A stretch of DNA of 64,000 nt from Sphingomonas hankookensis (lineage in GTDB: Bacteria; Pseudomonadota; Alphaproteobacteria; Sphingomonadales; Sphingomonadaceae), in the NCBI RefSeq assembly GCF_022664465.1, contig NZ_JAKREV010000001.1, positions 806,001-870,000 on the forward strand. Reading direction: 5' to 3'. Position 1 is the stretch's first letter, and each line of letters starts with the position of its first letter. This document shows, one piece after another, positions 27,727 through 37,078 of this stretch. The notes under the pieces were generated by a model. That model searched no databases. It was given only the letters and a program-made list of their open reading frames with translations, and was not told where the DNA came from. Position numbers and translations under genes: made by a program.

Positions 27727-28452
27727 TCAGCCCTCCTGGCCGTCGGTCGCTGCCGGTGCGGCCGCGTCGTTGCTGTTGGCGCTCTTCAGACCAGCGGGGT
27801 ACGGCGCGTCGGCATGGCGCGCGACCTTCACCGCGTCCTTGACCGTCAGCCAGGTGCCCTTGTGACCGGGAACCGAACCCTTGATGAAGATCAGCCCGCG
27901 CTCGACGTCGGTCGACACGACCTGCAGATTCTGCTGCGTGCGGTTACGGTCGCCCATGTGGCCGGCCATCTTCTTGTTCTTGAAGACCTTGCCCGGATCC
28001 TGACGCTGACCGGTCGAACCGTGCGAACGGTGTGACACCGACACGCCGTGCGTCGCGCGCAGACCGCCGAAGCCCCAACGCTTCATGGCGCCGGCAAAGC
28101 CCTTGCCCTGCGTACGGCCCGAGACGTCGACCATCTGGCCGGCGACATAGTGGTCGGCCGAGATCGTCGCGCCGACATCGAGCAGCGCGTCTTCGTCGAC
28201 GCGGAACTCGACGACGCGTGCCTTCGGGCTCACTTCGGCCTTGCCGAAATGGCCGCGCTGCGGCTTGGCGACGTTCTTCGCCTTGGCGACGCCGGCGCCG
28301 AGCTGCACCGCGACGTACCCGTCACGATCCTTCTCACGACGGGCGACGACCTGCACGTCTTCCAGCTGCAGGACGGTGACGGGCACGTGGCGCCCATCGT
28401 CCTGGAACAACCGGGTCATTCCCATTTTCTTCGCGATCACGCCAGTGCGCAT
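27727..28452 (-). CDS. rplC: 50S ribosomal protein L3
   Basis: 241 residues from the ATG at 28452 ([20 protein letters not shown]), with GGAGGAG 6 bp upstream; an in-frame upstream start is rejected. The loop [20 protein letters not shown] and [19 protein letters not shown] are family hallmarks next to the peptidyl-transferase centre. The C-terminus carries an Ala-rich tail ([14 protein letters not shown]). It is preceded by a 323-nt gap with a terminator-like hairpin. Confidence 0.97.
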   Translation of the reverse strand: MRTGVIAKKMGMTRLFQDDGRHVPVTVLQLEDVQVVARREKDRDGYVAVQLGAGVAKAKNVAKPQRGHFGKAEVSPKARVVEFRVDEDALLDVGATISADHYVAGQMVDVSGRTQGKGFAGAMKRWGFGGLRATHGVSVSHRSHGSTGQRQDPGKVFKNKKMAGHMGDRNRTQQNLQVVSTDVERGLIFIKGSVPGHKGTWLTVKDAVKVARHADAPYPAGLKSANSNDAAAPAATDGQEG

Positions 28453-28775
28453 GACCCACTCCTCCAACAGAGGCTCGTCTTGACGACGAGCTTGCCTAAC
28501 GAAAAAGGCCCCGGTGCGCGGTCACCCGCCTCCGAAGCCCCAGCCCTTGCGATCTGCACGCCCCCGCCAGGGCCAGACATCGCCGATATCCCCCACCGAA
28601 GGGTCGCATCGACGATAGCGGGGACGCGGACAACGGCATTTGCCCGGAAGCGTCGTGCCGTTCGGTATCCCTGTGGTTGCTTTCCCGGCCTCTACCGCCT
28701 GTCGTTCAGAACGAACCGGCGGGAAGCGAAAGCGCGACGCAGGGCGGAATCACCCTACGTCGCGGCAAGCGGGCT
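28453..28775 (-). other. 323-nt gap/leader between rpsJ and rplC
   Basis: No gene is visible. On the minus strand the last 100 nt before rplC hold a nested terminator-like hairpin (28507-28539) with a U-tract, then a 7-bp hairpin (about 28476-28494), then the rplC ribosome-binding site. Most bacteria keep rpsJ and rplC close together, so this looks like a leader or an operon boundary. I found no convincing promoter in the upstream 230 nt. Confidence 0.6.
28501..28539 (-). terminator. Terminator/attenuator-like hairpin before rplC
   Basis: Reading the minus strand, GGCTTCGG pairs with CCGGGGCC (two wobble pairs). Nested inside is GCGG-GTGA-CCGC. TTTTTCG follows directly. The structure lies 49 bp before the rplC start, a position suited to attenuation. 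Confidence 0.65.
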
Positions 28776-29084
28776 TTACGCCAGCTTGATCTCTACGTCC
28801 ACCCCTGCTGCGAGGTCGAGCTTCATCAGTGCGTCGACCGTCTGCGGGGTCGGCTGCACGATGTCGAGCAGACGCTTGTAGGTGCGGGTCTCGAACTGCT
28901 CGCGCGACTTCTTGTCGATGTGCGGGCCGCGGTTGACCGTGAACTTGTCAATGTGCGTGGGCAGCGGAATGGGTCCACGGATCAGGGCGCCGGTGCGACG
29001 CGCGGTGTCGGCGATGTCGCCGGCCGCCTGGTCGAGCACGCGATGGTCGAACGCCTTCAGGCGAATACGGATATTGTTGTCCAT
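28776..29084 (-). CDS. rpsJ: 30S ribosomal protein S10
   Basis: About 102 residues from the ATG at 29084 ([20 protein letters not shown]). [20 protein letters not shown] is the loop region, and [20 protein letters not shown] the C-terminal part. S10 also serves as NusE in antitermination. It is flanked by terminator-like hairpins on both sides, so it may be expressed as a separate unit. Confidence 0.97.
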   Translation of the reverse strand: MDNNIRIRLKAFDHRVLDQAAGDIADTARRTGALIRGPIPLPTHIDKFTVNRGPHIDKKSREQFETRTYKRLLDIVQPTPQTVDALMKLDLAAGVDVEIKLA

Positions 29085-29179
29085 GGTCCTACCGATGCGA
29101 AAGAGCGGGCCGTTGGGACGGCTCTTGATTAACAACGAATGGCTTAGTGGAAACCCCAGCTACAAGCGAGGTGCCCTCA

Positions 29180-29219
29180 TTAAATAGCAAACGGCGACCC
29201 CCGTCTCCGGGGGCCGCCG
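29180..29219 (-). terminator. Terminator between tuf and rpsJ
   Basis: An 11-bp stem with one wobble pair (29192-29202 and 29209-29219), loop of six, followed on the minus strand by TTTGCTATTTA. It starts 19 bp after the tuf stop and should end most str-operon transcripts. Confidence 0.8.
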
Positions 29220-29237
29220 CCTGTTCGAGTCGCTATA

Positions 29238-30431
29238 TTACTTGTCGATGCCGCTGACAACCCCTGCGCCGACGGTACGACCGCCTTCACGGATGGTGAA
29301 GCGCTGGCCGACGTCCATGGCGATCGGTGCGATCAGCTTCACGCCCAGCGCGACTTCGTCGCCCGGCATGACCATTTCGGTGCCTTCCGGCAGTTCGATC
29401 GTGCCGGTGACGTCCGTGGTGCGGAAGTAGAACTGCGGGCGATAGTTGGCGAAGAACGGCGTGTGACGGCCGCCTTCGTCCTTCGACAGCACGTACACCG
29501 ACGACTGGAAGTCGGTGTGCGGGGTGATCGAACCCGGCTTCGCCAGAACCTGACCACGCTCCACTTCGTCACGGGCGACGCCGCGGATCAGCGCGCCGAT
29601 GTTGTCGCCGGCCTGGCCCTGGTCGAGCAGCTTGCGGAACATTTCGACGCCCGTCACGACGGTCTTGCGGACCGATTCGTGGATGCCGACGATTTCGACT
29701 TCTTCACCAACCTTCACGATGCCGGTTTCGACGCGGCCGGTAACCACGGTGCCGCGACCCGAGATCGAGAACACGTCTTCGATCGGCATCATGAACGGCT
29801 TGTCCAGCGGACGTTCCGGCTGCGGGATCGACTCGTCGACCGCCTTCATCAGTTCCAGGATAGCTTCCTGGCCGAGCTTGGCGTCCGAACCCGACAGGGC
29901 GCAGGTGGCCGAACCACGGATGATCGGAATGTTGTCGCCGTCGAATTCACGCTTCGACAGTTCTTCGCGGATTTCCATTTCGACGAGTTCGAGGATTTCC
30001 TCGTCGTCGACCAGATCGACCTTGTTCAGGAAGACGACCATGGTCGGAACGCCGACCTGCTTGGCGAGCAGGATGTGCTCCTTGGTCTGCGGCATCGGGC
30101 CGTCGGTGGCCGACACGACCAGGATCGCGCCGTCCATCTGCGCGGCGCCGGTGATCATGTTCTTCACATAATCGGCGTGGCCGGGGCAGTCGACGTGCGC
30201 ATAGTGGCGGGCGGCGGTTTCATACTCGACGTGCGCGGTCGAGATGGTGATGCCGCGCTCGCGCTCTTCCGGGGCCTTGTCGATGTTGGCGAAGTCGACG
30301 GCGACGCCGCCCATCGTGTCCGCCAGCACCTTCGTGATCGCGGCGGTCAGCGAGGTCTTGCCGTGGTCGACGTGACCGATGGTACCGATGTTGAGGTGCG
30401 GCTTGTTCCGCTCGAATTTTGCCTTAGCCAT
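29238..30431 (-). CDS. tuf: Elongation factor Tu
   Basis: 397 residues. The GTPase domain shows GHVDHGKTS (about residues 19-27), [12 protein letters not shown] and NKVDLVDD; domains 2 and 3 follow with [13 protein letters not shown] and the C-terminal [20 protein letters not shown]-Tu delivers aminoacyl-tRNA to the ribosome. It is the only tuf copy in the window, downstream of fusA, and separated from it by a 201-bp hairpin-rich gap. Confidence 0.99.
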   Translation of the reverse strand: MAKAKFERNKPHLNIGTIGHVDHGKTSLTAAITKVLADTMGGVAVDFANIDKAPEERERGITISTAHVEYETAARHYAHVDCPGHADYVKNMITGAAQMDGAILVVSATDGPMPQTKEHILLAKQVGVPTMVVFLNKVDLVDDEEILELVEMEIREELSKREFDGDNIPIIRGSATCALSGSDAKLGQEAILELMKAVDESIPQPERPLDKPFMMPIEDVFSISGRGTVVTGRVETGIVKVGEEVEIVGIHESVRKTVVTGVEMFRKLLDQGQAGDNIGALIRGVARDEVERGQVLAKPGSITPHTDFQSSVYVLSKDEGGRHTPFFANYRPQFYFRTTDVTGTIELPEGTEMVMPGDEVALGVKLIAPIAMDVGQRFTIREGGRTVGAGVVSGIDK

Positions 30432-30531
30432 TTTCCTACCTTCTGATTCGAATTCGGTGCCGCCGGGGCCACGCGAACGCGGCCCTTTAGCGGGTGTTGT
30501 TTCGTAATGCCAGCCCCCGAACCGGGGACAG

Positions 30532-30626
30532 GACGACGAAGTAAATTCGTCGTCGGACGGGACGGTCGTGGGACCGCCCCGCCGGCCGGCCTTTCGGCGT
30601 CTCGGAGCTAAGCTGGCTTAGCTCCG
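30532..30626 (-). other. Cluster of hairpins between fusA and tuf
   Basis: Three perfect or near-perfect stems follow the fusA stop: 10 bp at 30603-30626 (CGGAGCTAAG/CTTAGCTCCG), 9 bp with one wobble at 30559-30580, and 9 bp at 30532-30554 (GACGACGAA/TTCGTCGTC). None has a T-run. They may stabilise or process the fusA-tuf mRNA. Confidence 0.6.
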
Positions 30627-30632
30627 TGCGCC

Positions 30633-32726
30633 TCAGGCCATCTTCGCCTTCACTTCGTCCGCGACGTTCTGCGGCACTTCGTCATAGTGCGAGAACTGCA
30701 TCGAGTACTGCGCGCGACCCTGGGTGAACGAGCGGAGCTGGTTCACATAGCCGAACATGTTGGCGAGCGGGACCATCGCTTCGACGGTCTGCGCGTTGCC
30801 GCGGCTGTCGGTGCCCTGGATCTGGCCACGACGGCTGTTCATGTCGCCGATGACGTCGCCCAGATAGTCTTCCGGGGTCACGACCTCGACCTTCATGATC
30901 GGCTCGAGCAGCTTGATGCCGGCCTTCTGGGCCGCTTCGCGCATCGCGCCACGTGCGCAGATTTCGAACGCCAGCGCCGACGAGTCGACGTCGTGGTACT
31001 TGCCGTCGATCAGGTGCACTTCGAAGTCGATGATCGGGAAGCCGATCAGCGAACCGGTCTGTGCCGTCTCGCGCATGCCCTTCTCCACCGACGGGATATA
31101 TTCGCGCGGGATGTTGCCGCCCTTGATCTCGTCGAAGAACTGGTAGCCCGAGCCACGCTCGCCGGGGACGACCTTGACCTTCACTTCGCCGAACTGGCCC
31201 GAACCACCCGACTGCTTCTTGTGGGTGTAGGTCAGTTCGACCGGCTTGGCGAGATATTCGCGATACGCCACCTGCGGCGCACCGACGTTCGCCTCGACCT
31301 TGAACTCGCGCTTCATGCGATCGACGAGGATTTCGAGGTGAAGTTCACCCATGCCCTTGATGATCGTCTGGCCCGATTCATGGTCGGTCGACACGCGGAA
31401 CGAGGGGTCCTCGGCGGCTAGGCGGTTGAGCGCGATGCCCATCTTTTCCTGGTCGGCCTTGGTCTTCGGTTCCACCGACAGCTCGATAACGGGTTCCGGG
31501 AACTCCATCCGCTCGAGGATGATCGGGTTGGACGCGTCGCACAGCGTGTCGCCGGTCGTCGTTTCCTTCAGGCCCGCGATCGCAACGATGTCGCCTGCGC
31601 GTGCCTCGTCGATGTCCTCACGCGAGTTCGCGTGCATAAGGAGCATACGGCCGATCTTTTCCTTCTTATCCTTCACCGAGTTCAGATACCCGCCCTTGGT
31701 GAGGGTACCCGAATAGATGCGGGCGAAGGTGAGCGAGCCGACGAACGGATCGTTCATGATCTTGAACGCCAGCAGCGACATCGGCGCATCGTCGGCGGCC
31801 GGACGCGAATCCGGAGTCTCGCCGTCGAGCTTCACGCCCTGCACGTCCGGAATGTCCAGCGGCGACGGCAGATAGTCGACCACGGCGTCGAGCAGCGGCT
31901 GCACGCCCTTGTTCTTGAACGCCGAACCGCAGACGATCGGCACGAACTGCATGCCGAGCGTACCCTTGCGGATCAGCTTCTTCAGGTCGGCGACCGACGG
32001 CTCGTTGCCTTCGAGATAGGCTTCCATCAGGTCGTCGTCCTGCTCGACGGCCATTTCGATCAGGTCGCTGCGATACTTCGCAGCCTTTTCCTTCATGTCT
32101 TCCGGAATGTCCTGATATTCGAACTTGGCGCCCAGCGACTCTTCGAGCCAGATGATCGCGCGGTTCTCGACCAGGTCGACGAGGCCCTTGAAGCCGCCTT
32201 CGATACCGATCGGAAGATACAGGACCGCCGGACGCGCGCCCAGACGCTCGATGATCGAGTCGACGCAGAAATAGAAGTCGGCGCCGGTGCGGTCGAGCTT
32301 GTTGACGAAGCACATGCGCGGCACGCCGTACTTGTCGGCCTGACGCCACACGGTTTCCGACTGCGGTTCCACGCCGGCAACGCCGTCGAAGCAGGCGACC
32401 GCGCCGTCGAGCACGCGCAGCGAACGCTCGACCTCGATCGTGAAGTCGACGTGGCCGGGGGTGTCGATGATGTTGATCAGGTGCTCTTCACCCTTGCCCT
32501 CTTCCGCGCGCCACTTGCAGGTGGTTGCCGCCGAGGTGATGGTGATGCCGCGTTCCTGCTCCTGCTCCATCCAGTCCATGGTGGCGGTGCCTTCGTGCAC
32601 TTCGCCGATCTTGTAGGACTTGCCGGTGTAGTAAAGAATACGCTCGGTCGTGGTCGTCTTGCCGGCGTCGATGTGCGCCATGATGCCGATGTTACGATAC
32701 CGTTCGAGCGGATGGCTGCGGGCCAT
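30633..32726 (-). CDS. fusA: Elongation factor G
   Basis: 697 residues. The N-terminal GTPase contains [35 protein letters not shown] and [10 protein letters not shown]. Domains II-V follow, ending with [23 protein letters not shown] drives translocation and ribosome recycling. Its position between rpsG and tuf is the classic str order. Length is normal and no insertion is seen. Confidence 0.99.
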   Translation of the reverse strand: MARSHPLERYRNIGIMAHIDAGKTTTTERILYYTGKSYKIGEVHEGTATMDWMEQEQERGITITSAATTCKWRAEEGKGEEHLINIIDTPGHVDFTIEVERSLRVLDGAVACFDGVAGVEPQSETVWRQADKYGVPRMCFVNKLDRTGADFYFCVDSIIERLGARPAVLYLPIGIEGGFKGLVDLVENRAIIWLEESLGAKFEYQDIPEDMKEKAAKYRSDLIEMAVEQDDDLMEAYLEGNEPSVADLKKLIRKGTLGMQFVPIVCGSAFKNKGVQPLLDAVVDYLPSPLDIPDVQGVKLDGETPDSRPAADDAPMSLLAFKIMNDPFVGSLTFARIYSGTLTKGGYLNSVKDKKEKIGRMLLMHANSREDIDEARAGDIVAIAGLKETTTGDTLCDASNPIILERMEFPEPVIELSVEPKTKADQEKMGIALNRLAAEDPSFRVSTDHESGQTIIKGMGELHLEILVDRMKREFKVEANVGAPQVAYREYLAKPVELTYTHKKQSGGSGQFGEVKVKVVPGERGSGYQFFDEIKGGNIPREYIPSVEKGMRETAQTGSLIGFPIIDFEVHLIDGKYHDVDSSALAFEICARGAMREAAQKAGIKLLEPIMKVEVVTPEDYLGDVIGDMNSRRGQIQGTDSRGNAQTVEAMVPLANMFGYVNQLRSFTQGRAQYSMQFSHYDEVPQNVADEVKAKMA

Positions 32727-32746
32727 GGTCGTGCTTCCTTAGCAAT

Positions 32747-32778
32747 GTGGGGAGCGAGGCATGACGCCCGCTCCCCAC
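32747..32778 (-). other. Perfect hairpin between rpsG and fusA
   Basis: A 10-bp stem GTGGGGAGCG/CGCTCCCCAC with a 12-base loop lies between the rpsG stop and the fusA start, with no T-run. It could be an mRNA-stability or translational-control structure. Confidence 0.6.
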
Positions 32779-32821
32779 GATATAGGCGGTTAGATCAGCG
32801 GTGAAAAGCCACCGCCGACGC

Positions 32822-33292
32822 TTACCAGCGGTAGTGCGAGAAGGCGCGGTTCGCTTCCGCCATGCGGTGCGTGTCTTCGCGCTTCTTCACCGCGTTGCCG
32901 CGGTTGTTGGCGGCGTCCATCAGTTCGCCCGACAGGCGCGCCGACATGGTGTTCTCGCTGCGGTTGCGGGCCGATGCGATCAGCCAGCGGATGGCGAGTG
33001 CCTGGGCGCGTTCGAAGCGGACTTCGACCGGCACCTGGTAGGTCGCACCACCGACGCGGCGCGAACGCACTTCGATGTTCGGCTTCACGTTGTTCAACGC
33101 ATCGTGGAACACGCCCAGCGGATCCCGCTTCGCGCGGCTCTCGACGGTTTCGAATGCCGAATAGACGATGCCTTCGGCGACGGACTTCTTGCCGTCCAGC
33201 ATCACCGAGTTCATGAACTTGGTCAGAACCTCATCCCCGTATACGGGATCAGGCAGGATTTCCCGCTTTTCGGGACGACGACGACGAGCCAT
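32822..33292 (-). CDS. rpsG: 30S ribosomal protein S7
   Basis: 156 residues from the ATG at 33292 ([20 protein letters not shown]); an in-frame start five codons upstream is less likely. [20 protein letters not shown] and [20 protein letters not shown] are typical. S7 binds the 3' major domain of 16S rRNA and is the str-operon autorepressor in E. coli. Length is normal. Confidence 0.98.
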   Translation of the reverse strand: MARRRRPEKREILPDPVYGDEVLTKFMNSVMLDGKKSVAEGIVYSAFETVESRAKRDPLGVFHDALNNVKPNIEVRSRRVGGATYQVPVEVRFERAQALAIRWLIASARNRSENTMSARLSGELMDAANNRGNAVKKREDTHRMAEANRAFSHYRW

Positions 33293-33392
33293 CAGATATT
33301 CCTTCAATCTTCAGCCGGTTCCGGAACCCGTCCGGGGCTTACTGGGGGTAGGTGGACCTCATGTCCGCGCTGGCGATCAGCGCGGCACAGGA

Positions 33393-33764
33393 TCACTTCG
33401 GACGCTTGGCGCCGTACTTCGAACGCGACTGGCGGCGATCCTTGACGCCCTGCGTATCGAGCACGCCGCGCAGGACGTGGTAGCGAACGCCGGGAAGATC
33501 GCGCACACGACCGCCGCGGATGAGCACGACCGAGTGCTCCTGCAGGTTGTGGCCTTCACCCGGGATGTAGCTGATGACTTCGCGCTGGTTGGTCAGGCGA
33601 ACCTTGGCCACCTTGCGCAGAGCCGAGTTCGGCTTCTTCGGGGTCGTCGTGTAGACGCGGGTGCAGACACCGCGCTTCTGCGGGTTCTGGTCCATCGCAG
33701 GGACCTTCGACTTGGCCTTCTGCGGTTCGCGGCCCTTGCGGACCAGCTGGTTGATCGTCGGCAT
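33393..33764 (-). CDS. rpsL: 30S ribosomal protein S12 (Arg at position 88)
   Basis: 123 residues from the ATG at 33764 ([20 protein letters not shown]). The decoding loop [12 protein letters not shown] keeps Lys43. The second loop reads [11 protein letters not shown], with Arg at residue 88 (codon CGC at 33501-33503) where E. coli has Lys88. Substitutions at this residue, including Lys to Arg, are known streptomycin-resistance changes in other bacteria. S12 controls decoding accuracy. The gene begins the str operon behind a strong promoter and a leader of about 165 nt. Confidence 0.98.
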   Translation of the reverse strand: MPTINQLVRKGREPQKAKSKVPAMDQNPQKRGVCTRVYTTTPKKPNSALRKVAKVRLTNQREVISYIPGEGHNLQEHSVVLIRGGRVRDLPGVRYHVLRGVLDTQGVKDRRQSRSKYGAKRPK

Positions 33765-33935
33765 GAAGCCCTTCACCTTATCTTGCGGTTACTTTGCCGG
33801 AGCCGTTCCTGTCAGAAATGCGCAAAGGCCACGTGTGCGAATCGCCACGAGGCCGATGTCTCCAGCAATGTTCAGCTCTTTGCACCCACATGCAGGCCGA
33901 TGACGGCTAGGACGCCGACCCAGTGGGACGCGCGG

Positions 33936-33964
33936 CCTATACCGACGGCACCCCGTCCGGTCAA
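33936..33964 (-). promoter_or_regulatory. Promoter of the str operon (rpsL)
   Basis: On the minus strand TTGACC, a 17-bp spacer and TATAGG, a near-consensus housekeeping promoter. Transcription would begin near 33929, giving a leader of about 165 nt before rpsL. The 286-bp gap 33765-34050 holds no gene. Confidence 0.8.
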
Positions 33965-34050
33965 TGGTGCGCTTCGGACGGGGGCCCATGCACAACGGGC
34001 GGCGGAGCCCTGCCCCGCCGCCCATTCGGACGCACCCGATCGTCGATGGA

Positions 34051-34323
34051 TCAGTTCGCGCTGTTGCCCATCGCGGCGTTCATCGCGTCGGGGGTGTTGC
34101 CCATCATCGCATCGCCCGCGGTAGTCACCGAATTGGCTTCGGTCTCCATCGGGTTGATCGGGATCATTTCGTTGCCGACCTCGCCGTCGTTGCGGAAGGC
34201 GGCGTTGGCATAGATGTCGTTCGAGACGACGTTGCTGTCGTTCGTCGTGGTGATCTCCTGCCCTCCGCACGCGCCGAGCAGGGCGAGGACGGGCAGAGCG
34301 GCGGCGGCGGCGAAACGGGTCAT
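34051..34323 (-). CDS. Small Asn-rich lipoprotein
   Basis: A 90-residue protein starting MTRFAAAAALPVLALLGACG, with a clear lipobox (LGAC, Cys about residue 19) and a GGAGAG ribosome-binding site. The mature part is Asn/Asp/Met-rich (TTTNDSNVVSNDIYANAAF, NPMETEANS, GNTPDAMNAAMGNSAN) with no known domain. Its style resembles the lipoprotein at 8037-8297, including ND pairs and small size. The function is unknown. It lies between the rpsL promoter and the MAPEG gene. Confidence 0.75.
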   Translation of the reverse strand: MTRFAAAAALPVLALLGACGGQEITTTNDSNVVSNDIYANAAFRNDGEVGNEMIPINPMETEANSVTTAGDAMMGNTPDAMNAAMGNSAN

Positions 34324-34382
34324 ACAATCTCTCCAGCAACTTGGCCGCTCAACGTCGCAAGGGCGATGCCCGTTCCGGTCCG

Positions 34383-34814
34383 TCAGCGCGCCGAAAAGCC
34401 GATATCGACCGCAAAGCCGATCCACATCGCCGCCAGCACCGCATGCGACACGAGGAACAGCGCGAACCGCGGCCGCACGCGCCCGGTGATATGCGCGATG
34501 CTGTGCCCGGCGCGAAATGCGACATACGCCCACGCCAGCACCACCTGCGTCAGCGTCGCGAGACCCGTGGCGAGCAGCAGTGGCACGAGCACGAAGTACA
34601 GCACCGGCATCTCGAAGAGATTGGCAAGGTTCGCCGCCGGTCGTTCGACCGGGCGGAAATAGGCGCGCATCGCATCGCCATCGGCGAGGTCCGCCGCCTG
34701 CGGTCGATGGCGTCGCATATGCCCGATCCGCGCCCGCATCAGCGTCAGGCTGACGAGGAACACCAATGCCACCAAGGCGAAGGTCGGCCACAGGATCGCC
34801 CGCGTCATCATCAT
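34383..34814 (-). CDS. MAPEG-family membrane protein
   Basis: 143 residues with four hydrophobic segments (about residues 6-26, 65-85, 86-102 and 117-137). The loop RPVERPAANLANLFEMPVLY carries the MAPEG signature (Asn-Leu-x-Glu-x-Pro). MAPEG proteins are small membrane glutathione- or eicosanoid-linked enzymes; bacterial members are mostly uncharacterised. Three consecutive ATG codons leave the exact start open. Confidence 0.85.
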   Translation of the reverse strand: MMMTRAILWPTFALVALVFLVSLTLMRARIGHMRRHRPQAADLADGDAMRAYFRPVERPAANLANLFEMPVLYFVLVPLLLATGLATLTQVVLAWAYVAFRAGHSIAHITGRVRPRFALFLVSHAVLAAMWIGFAVDIGFSAR

Positions 34815-34900
34815 CGCCCGCCCCCTTTACGCACGCCCGCTGTTCGCCGGCCCGTAGCCAGCCTATACCGTGCCCGTCCATCCGCCAACGGAGCGAAACC

Positions 34901-35356
34901 ATGTCCCCTGCCCTGCCGATCGAAGGTGGCTGTCGCTGCGGCCGCGTCCGCTTCCGCATCGATGCCGCGCCGATGTTCACCATGGCGTGCCATTGCCGCG
35001 GGTGCCAACAGATGACCGGCAGCGCCTTTTCCGCGAACCTCGCGGTGCCGAGCGGGGCGCTGCACGTCACCGGCGAGACGGTGAGCGGCGGCCTGCATGG
35101 CCAACAGATTCGTCACCACCATTGCGCCCATTGCAAGAGCTGGCTGTTCACCCGCATCGAACCCGATCCGGGGTTCGCCAACGTCCGGCTGGGCGCGCTC
35201 GACACGCCGGACGCGTTTCCGCCGTTCATCGAAACCTGGACCGACGAGGCGCTGCCATGGGCGACGACGCCGGCGCGGCATCGCTACCCGAAATTTCCTC
35301 CGGCCGAGGCGTTCGGCCCGCTGCTGGCGGAATATGCCGCCTTGCACGCCGACTGA
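34901..35356 (+). CDS. GFA-family (Gfa-like) zinc protein
   Basis: 151 residues from the ATG at 34901 (MSPALPIEGGCRCGRVRFRI). The zinc ligands are in CRCG (about 11-14), CHCRGC (about 31-36) and CAHC (about 76-79), the pattern of the glutathione-dependent formaldehyde-activating enzyme family. The fold binds zinc, but catalysis is disputed for many members, so the substrate is unknown. Divergent from the MAPEG gene. Confidence 0.88.
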   Translation: MSPALPIEGGCRCGRVRFRIDAAPMFTMACHCRGCQQMTGSAFSANLAVPSGALHVTGETVSGGLHGQQIRHHHCAHCKSWLFTRIEPDPGFANVRLGALDTPDAFPPFIETWTDEALPWATTPARHRYPKFPPAEAFGPLLAEYAALHAD

Positions 35357-35400
35357 CGCGACGCTTCCTTAGGCAGGCTTCGGTCGATAGGAAGCCGCCC

Positions 35401-36048
35401 ATGCGTATCGTGTTCGCCCTGTTGCTGTTGTTCGCGGGTCCGCCCGCCTATGCCCAGTCCGCCACCCGCCCGACGCCGGGCTATGTCCGGGTACGGTTCG
35501 ACACCTCGGCCGGGCCGATCGTCGTCGCGCTCGACATGAAGCGCGCGCCGGCGACGTCGAAGAACTTCCTCGCCTATGTCGATGACGGCCGGTTCGACGG
35601 CACCGATTTCTACCGGTCGGCGCGGCGCAAGGCCGATCCCAAGCTCGGCTTCGTGCAGGGTGGCATCCGCACCGATGCGCGCCGCATCCTGCCCCCCTTC
35701 CCGCACGAGCGCACCGACAGGACCGGCGTCCGCCATGTCGACGGCGCGATTTCGATGGCGCGGCGCCCCGAACCCAATTCGGCGGGTGGCAATTTCGTGC
35801 TGCTGGTCGGCGCAATGCCGAGCATGGACGCCAAGGGCGACTTCGCCGGCTATGCCGCGTTCGGACGGGTGGTGGGCGGCATGGCGACGGTCAAGCGCAT
35901 CCTCGCGGTGCCGACCGGCGGCGGGTCGGATGCGATGAAGGGGCAGATGATCCTCGACCCCATCCGCATCCTCCGCGCGCGCAGGCTGGACGGGAAGCCG
36001 CACCCGACCGGTGGACCGAAGGTGTGGTTGATCGGGGTACGGCGGTAG
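35401..36048 (+). CDS. Exported cyclophilin-type peptidyl-prolyl isomerase
   Basis: 215 residues with a signal peptide (MRIVFALLLLFAGPPAYAQS, cleavage after about residue 18). The cyclophilin core shows VRFDTSAGPIVVALDMKRAP, KNFLAYVDDGRFDGTDFYR and GAISMARRPEPNSAGGNFVL, with a gap in the usual FHR-I motif: it reads TDFYRSARR and VQGGI. It probably assists folding in the periplasm. A GGAAG ribosome-binding site precedes the start. It could share a transcript with the GFA gene, 44 bp upstream. Confidence 0.88.
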   Translation: MRIVFALLLLFAGPPAYAQSATRPTPGYVRVRFDTSAGPIVVALDMKRAPATSKNFLAYVDDGRFDGTDFYRSARRKADPKLGFVQGGIRTDARRILPPFPHERTDRTGVRHVDGAISMARRPEPNSAGGNFVLLVGAMPSMDAKGDFAGYAAFGRVVGGMATVKRILAVPTGGGSDAMKGQMILDPIRILRARRLDGKPHPTGGPKVWLIGVRR

Positions 36049-36126
36049 GGGGAGCCTGCCGGTCGGTCGGCGTCGGCCGAATGACCGCGGCGTGAGCCAC
36101 TCGTTTTAAAGCGTCATTCTTTTAGG

Positions 36127-36211
36127 ACGTCGCCCCAGCGGAGGCTGGGGCCTCGCGCGGCGAGGCGCGCGCTCCGTTATGGAGAGATCCCAGCCTTCGC
36201 TGGGATGACGT
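36127..36211. repeat. Palindromic repeat, family 1 (copy c, diverged)
   Basis: Arms near ACGTCGCCCCAGCGGAGGCT (36127-36153) and GAGATCCCAGCCTTCGCTGG (36184-36211) are inverted with some mismatches and match family 1 at 360-444. Confidence 0.75.
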
Positions 36212-36300
36212 TCGTTTCCAAGGTTGGACTTTCCGATGCCTGTCCGGACCGTAAGTCCGAAGCGGACCATCGCCGTCGATCGATACGACCCACCTCTTTC

Positions 36301-36379
36301 GTCACCCCGAACTTGATCCGGGGTCCCGCTTCTTGCCGACGGTGGTGAGAAGCGGAACCCCGGGTCAAGCCCGGGTCAC
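36301..36379. repeat. Palindromic repeat, family 3 (copy b)
   Basis: Arms GTCACCCCGAACTTGATCCG (from 36301) and CGGGTCAAGCCCGGGTCAC (to 36379), with GCTTCT/AGAAGC adding to the stem, enclose a 14-bp spacer. It is like the family 3 copy at 16526-16627. Confidence 0.78.
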
Positions 36380-36406
36380 GGCAAGGTTGCTGGCCGGCCC
36401 TTCCCC

Positions 36407-37033
36407 TCAACCCGCCGCCTGCATCTCCGCCATCGCCACATCGTCCAGCTCGCTCGCCCGCACATGCGCCGGGCGCTCGGCCAGCCGCCCGATATACGCC
36501 ATGAACGCATCGCGCTTCGGCAGCGTACCGAACTGCGTGCCCCACATCAGGTGCGATCCGACATAGACGTCTGCGGCGGTAAAGCGGTCGCCGGCGATGT
36601 AGGGGGGTGCCGATACCGCGGTTTCGAGCACCGACACCACCCGGTCGTAATCGCCATAACCGACCATCCGCTGCTGGTCGTCGCTCGGGTTCACTCCCAG
36701 CGAACGGTTGGTCACCGCCGCTTCGACCGGGCCGGCGGCGAAGAACATCCAGCGATAATAATCGGCGCGTTCGCTGTCGGTCGGGGCGAGGCCGGCGTCG
36801 GGAAACGCCTCCGCCAGATATGCGCAGATCGCGGCGCATTCGGTGACGACGCGCCCGTGATGGACGATCGCCGGCACCTTTCCCATCGGGTTGATCGCCA
36901 AATACGCACCGTCCTGCATCGTGCCGCCGTAGCCGAGCATCTCGACATCGTACGGCACACCGACCTCCTCCAGCATCCAGCGGGCGATCCGTCCGCGCGA
37001 CATCGGGTTCGTGTAGAGTGTCAGGCCGGTCAT
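36407..37033 (-). CDS. Glutathione S-transferase
   Basis: About 208 residues from the ATG at 37033 (MTGLTLYTNPMSRGRIARWM), preferred to the ATG six bases earlier because GGGGAG is correctly spaced. The thioredoxin-like domain has NPMSRGRIARWMLEEVGVPY, NPMGKVPAIV with the cis-proline, and the glutathione-binding VTECAAICAYL (usual E-S replaced by E-C). The helical C-terminal domain contains GDRFTAADVYVGSHL. It probably acts in detoxification; the substrate is unknown. Confidence 0.88.
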   Translation of the reverse strand: MTGLTLYTNPMSRGRIARWMLEEVGVPYDVEMLGYGGTMQDGAYLAINPMGKVPAIVHHGRVVTECAAICAYLAEAFPDAGLAPTDSERADYYRWMFFAAGPVEAAVTNRSLGVNPSDDQQRMVGYGDYDRVVSVLETAVSAPPYIAGDRFTAADVYVGSHLMWGTQFGTLPKRDAFMAYIGRLAERPAHVRASELDDVAMAEMQAAG

Positions 37034-37078
37034 ATGCATCTCCCCTGCGATTCGTTGGAACGAAAGTGGAACATCCGC

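Larger units (their letters stand above)
36049..36406. other. Repeat-filled gap between cyclophilin and GST genes
   Basis: This 358-bp gap between convergent genes has no reading frame of coding character. It carries a family 1 palindrome (36127-36211) and a family 3 palindrome (36301-36379), separated by about 90 bp in which I see nothing. Confidence 0.7.

Noticed and set aside
31632..32804. Long plus-strand frame antisense to fusA, and similar frames across the ribosomal genes
   Set aside because: All lie over perfectly conserved translation genes; they are composition shadows.
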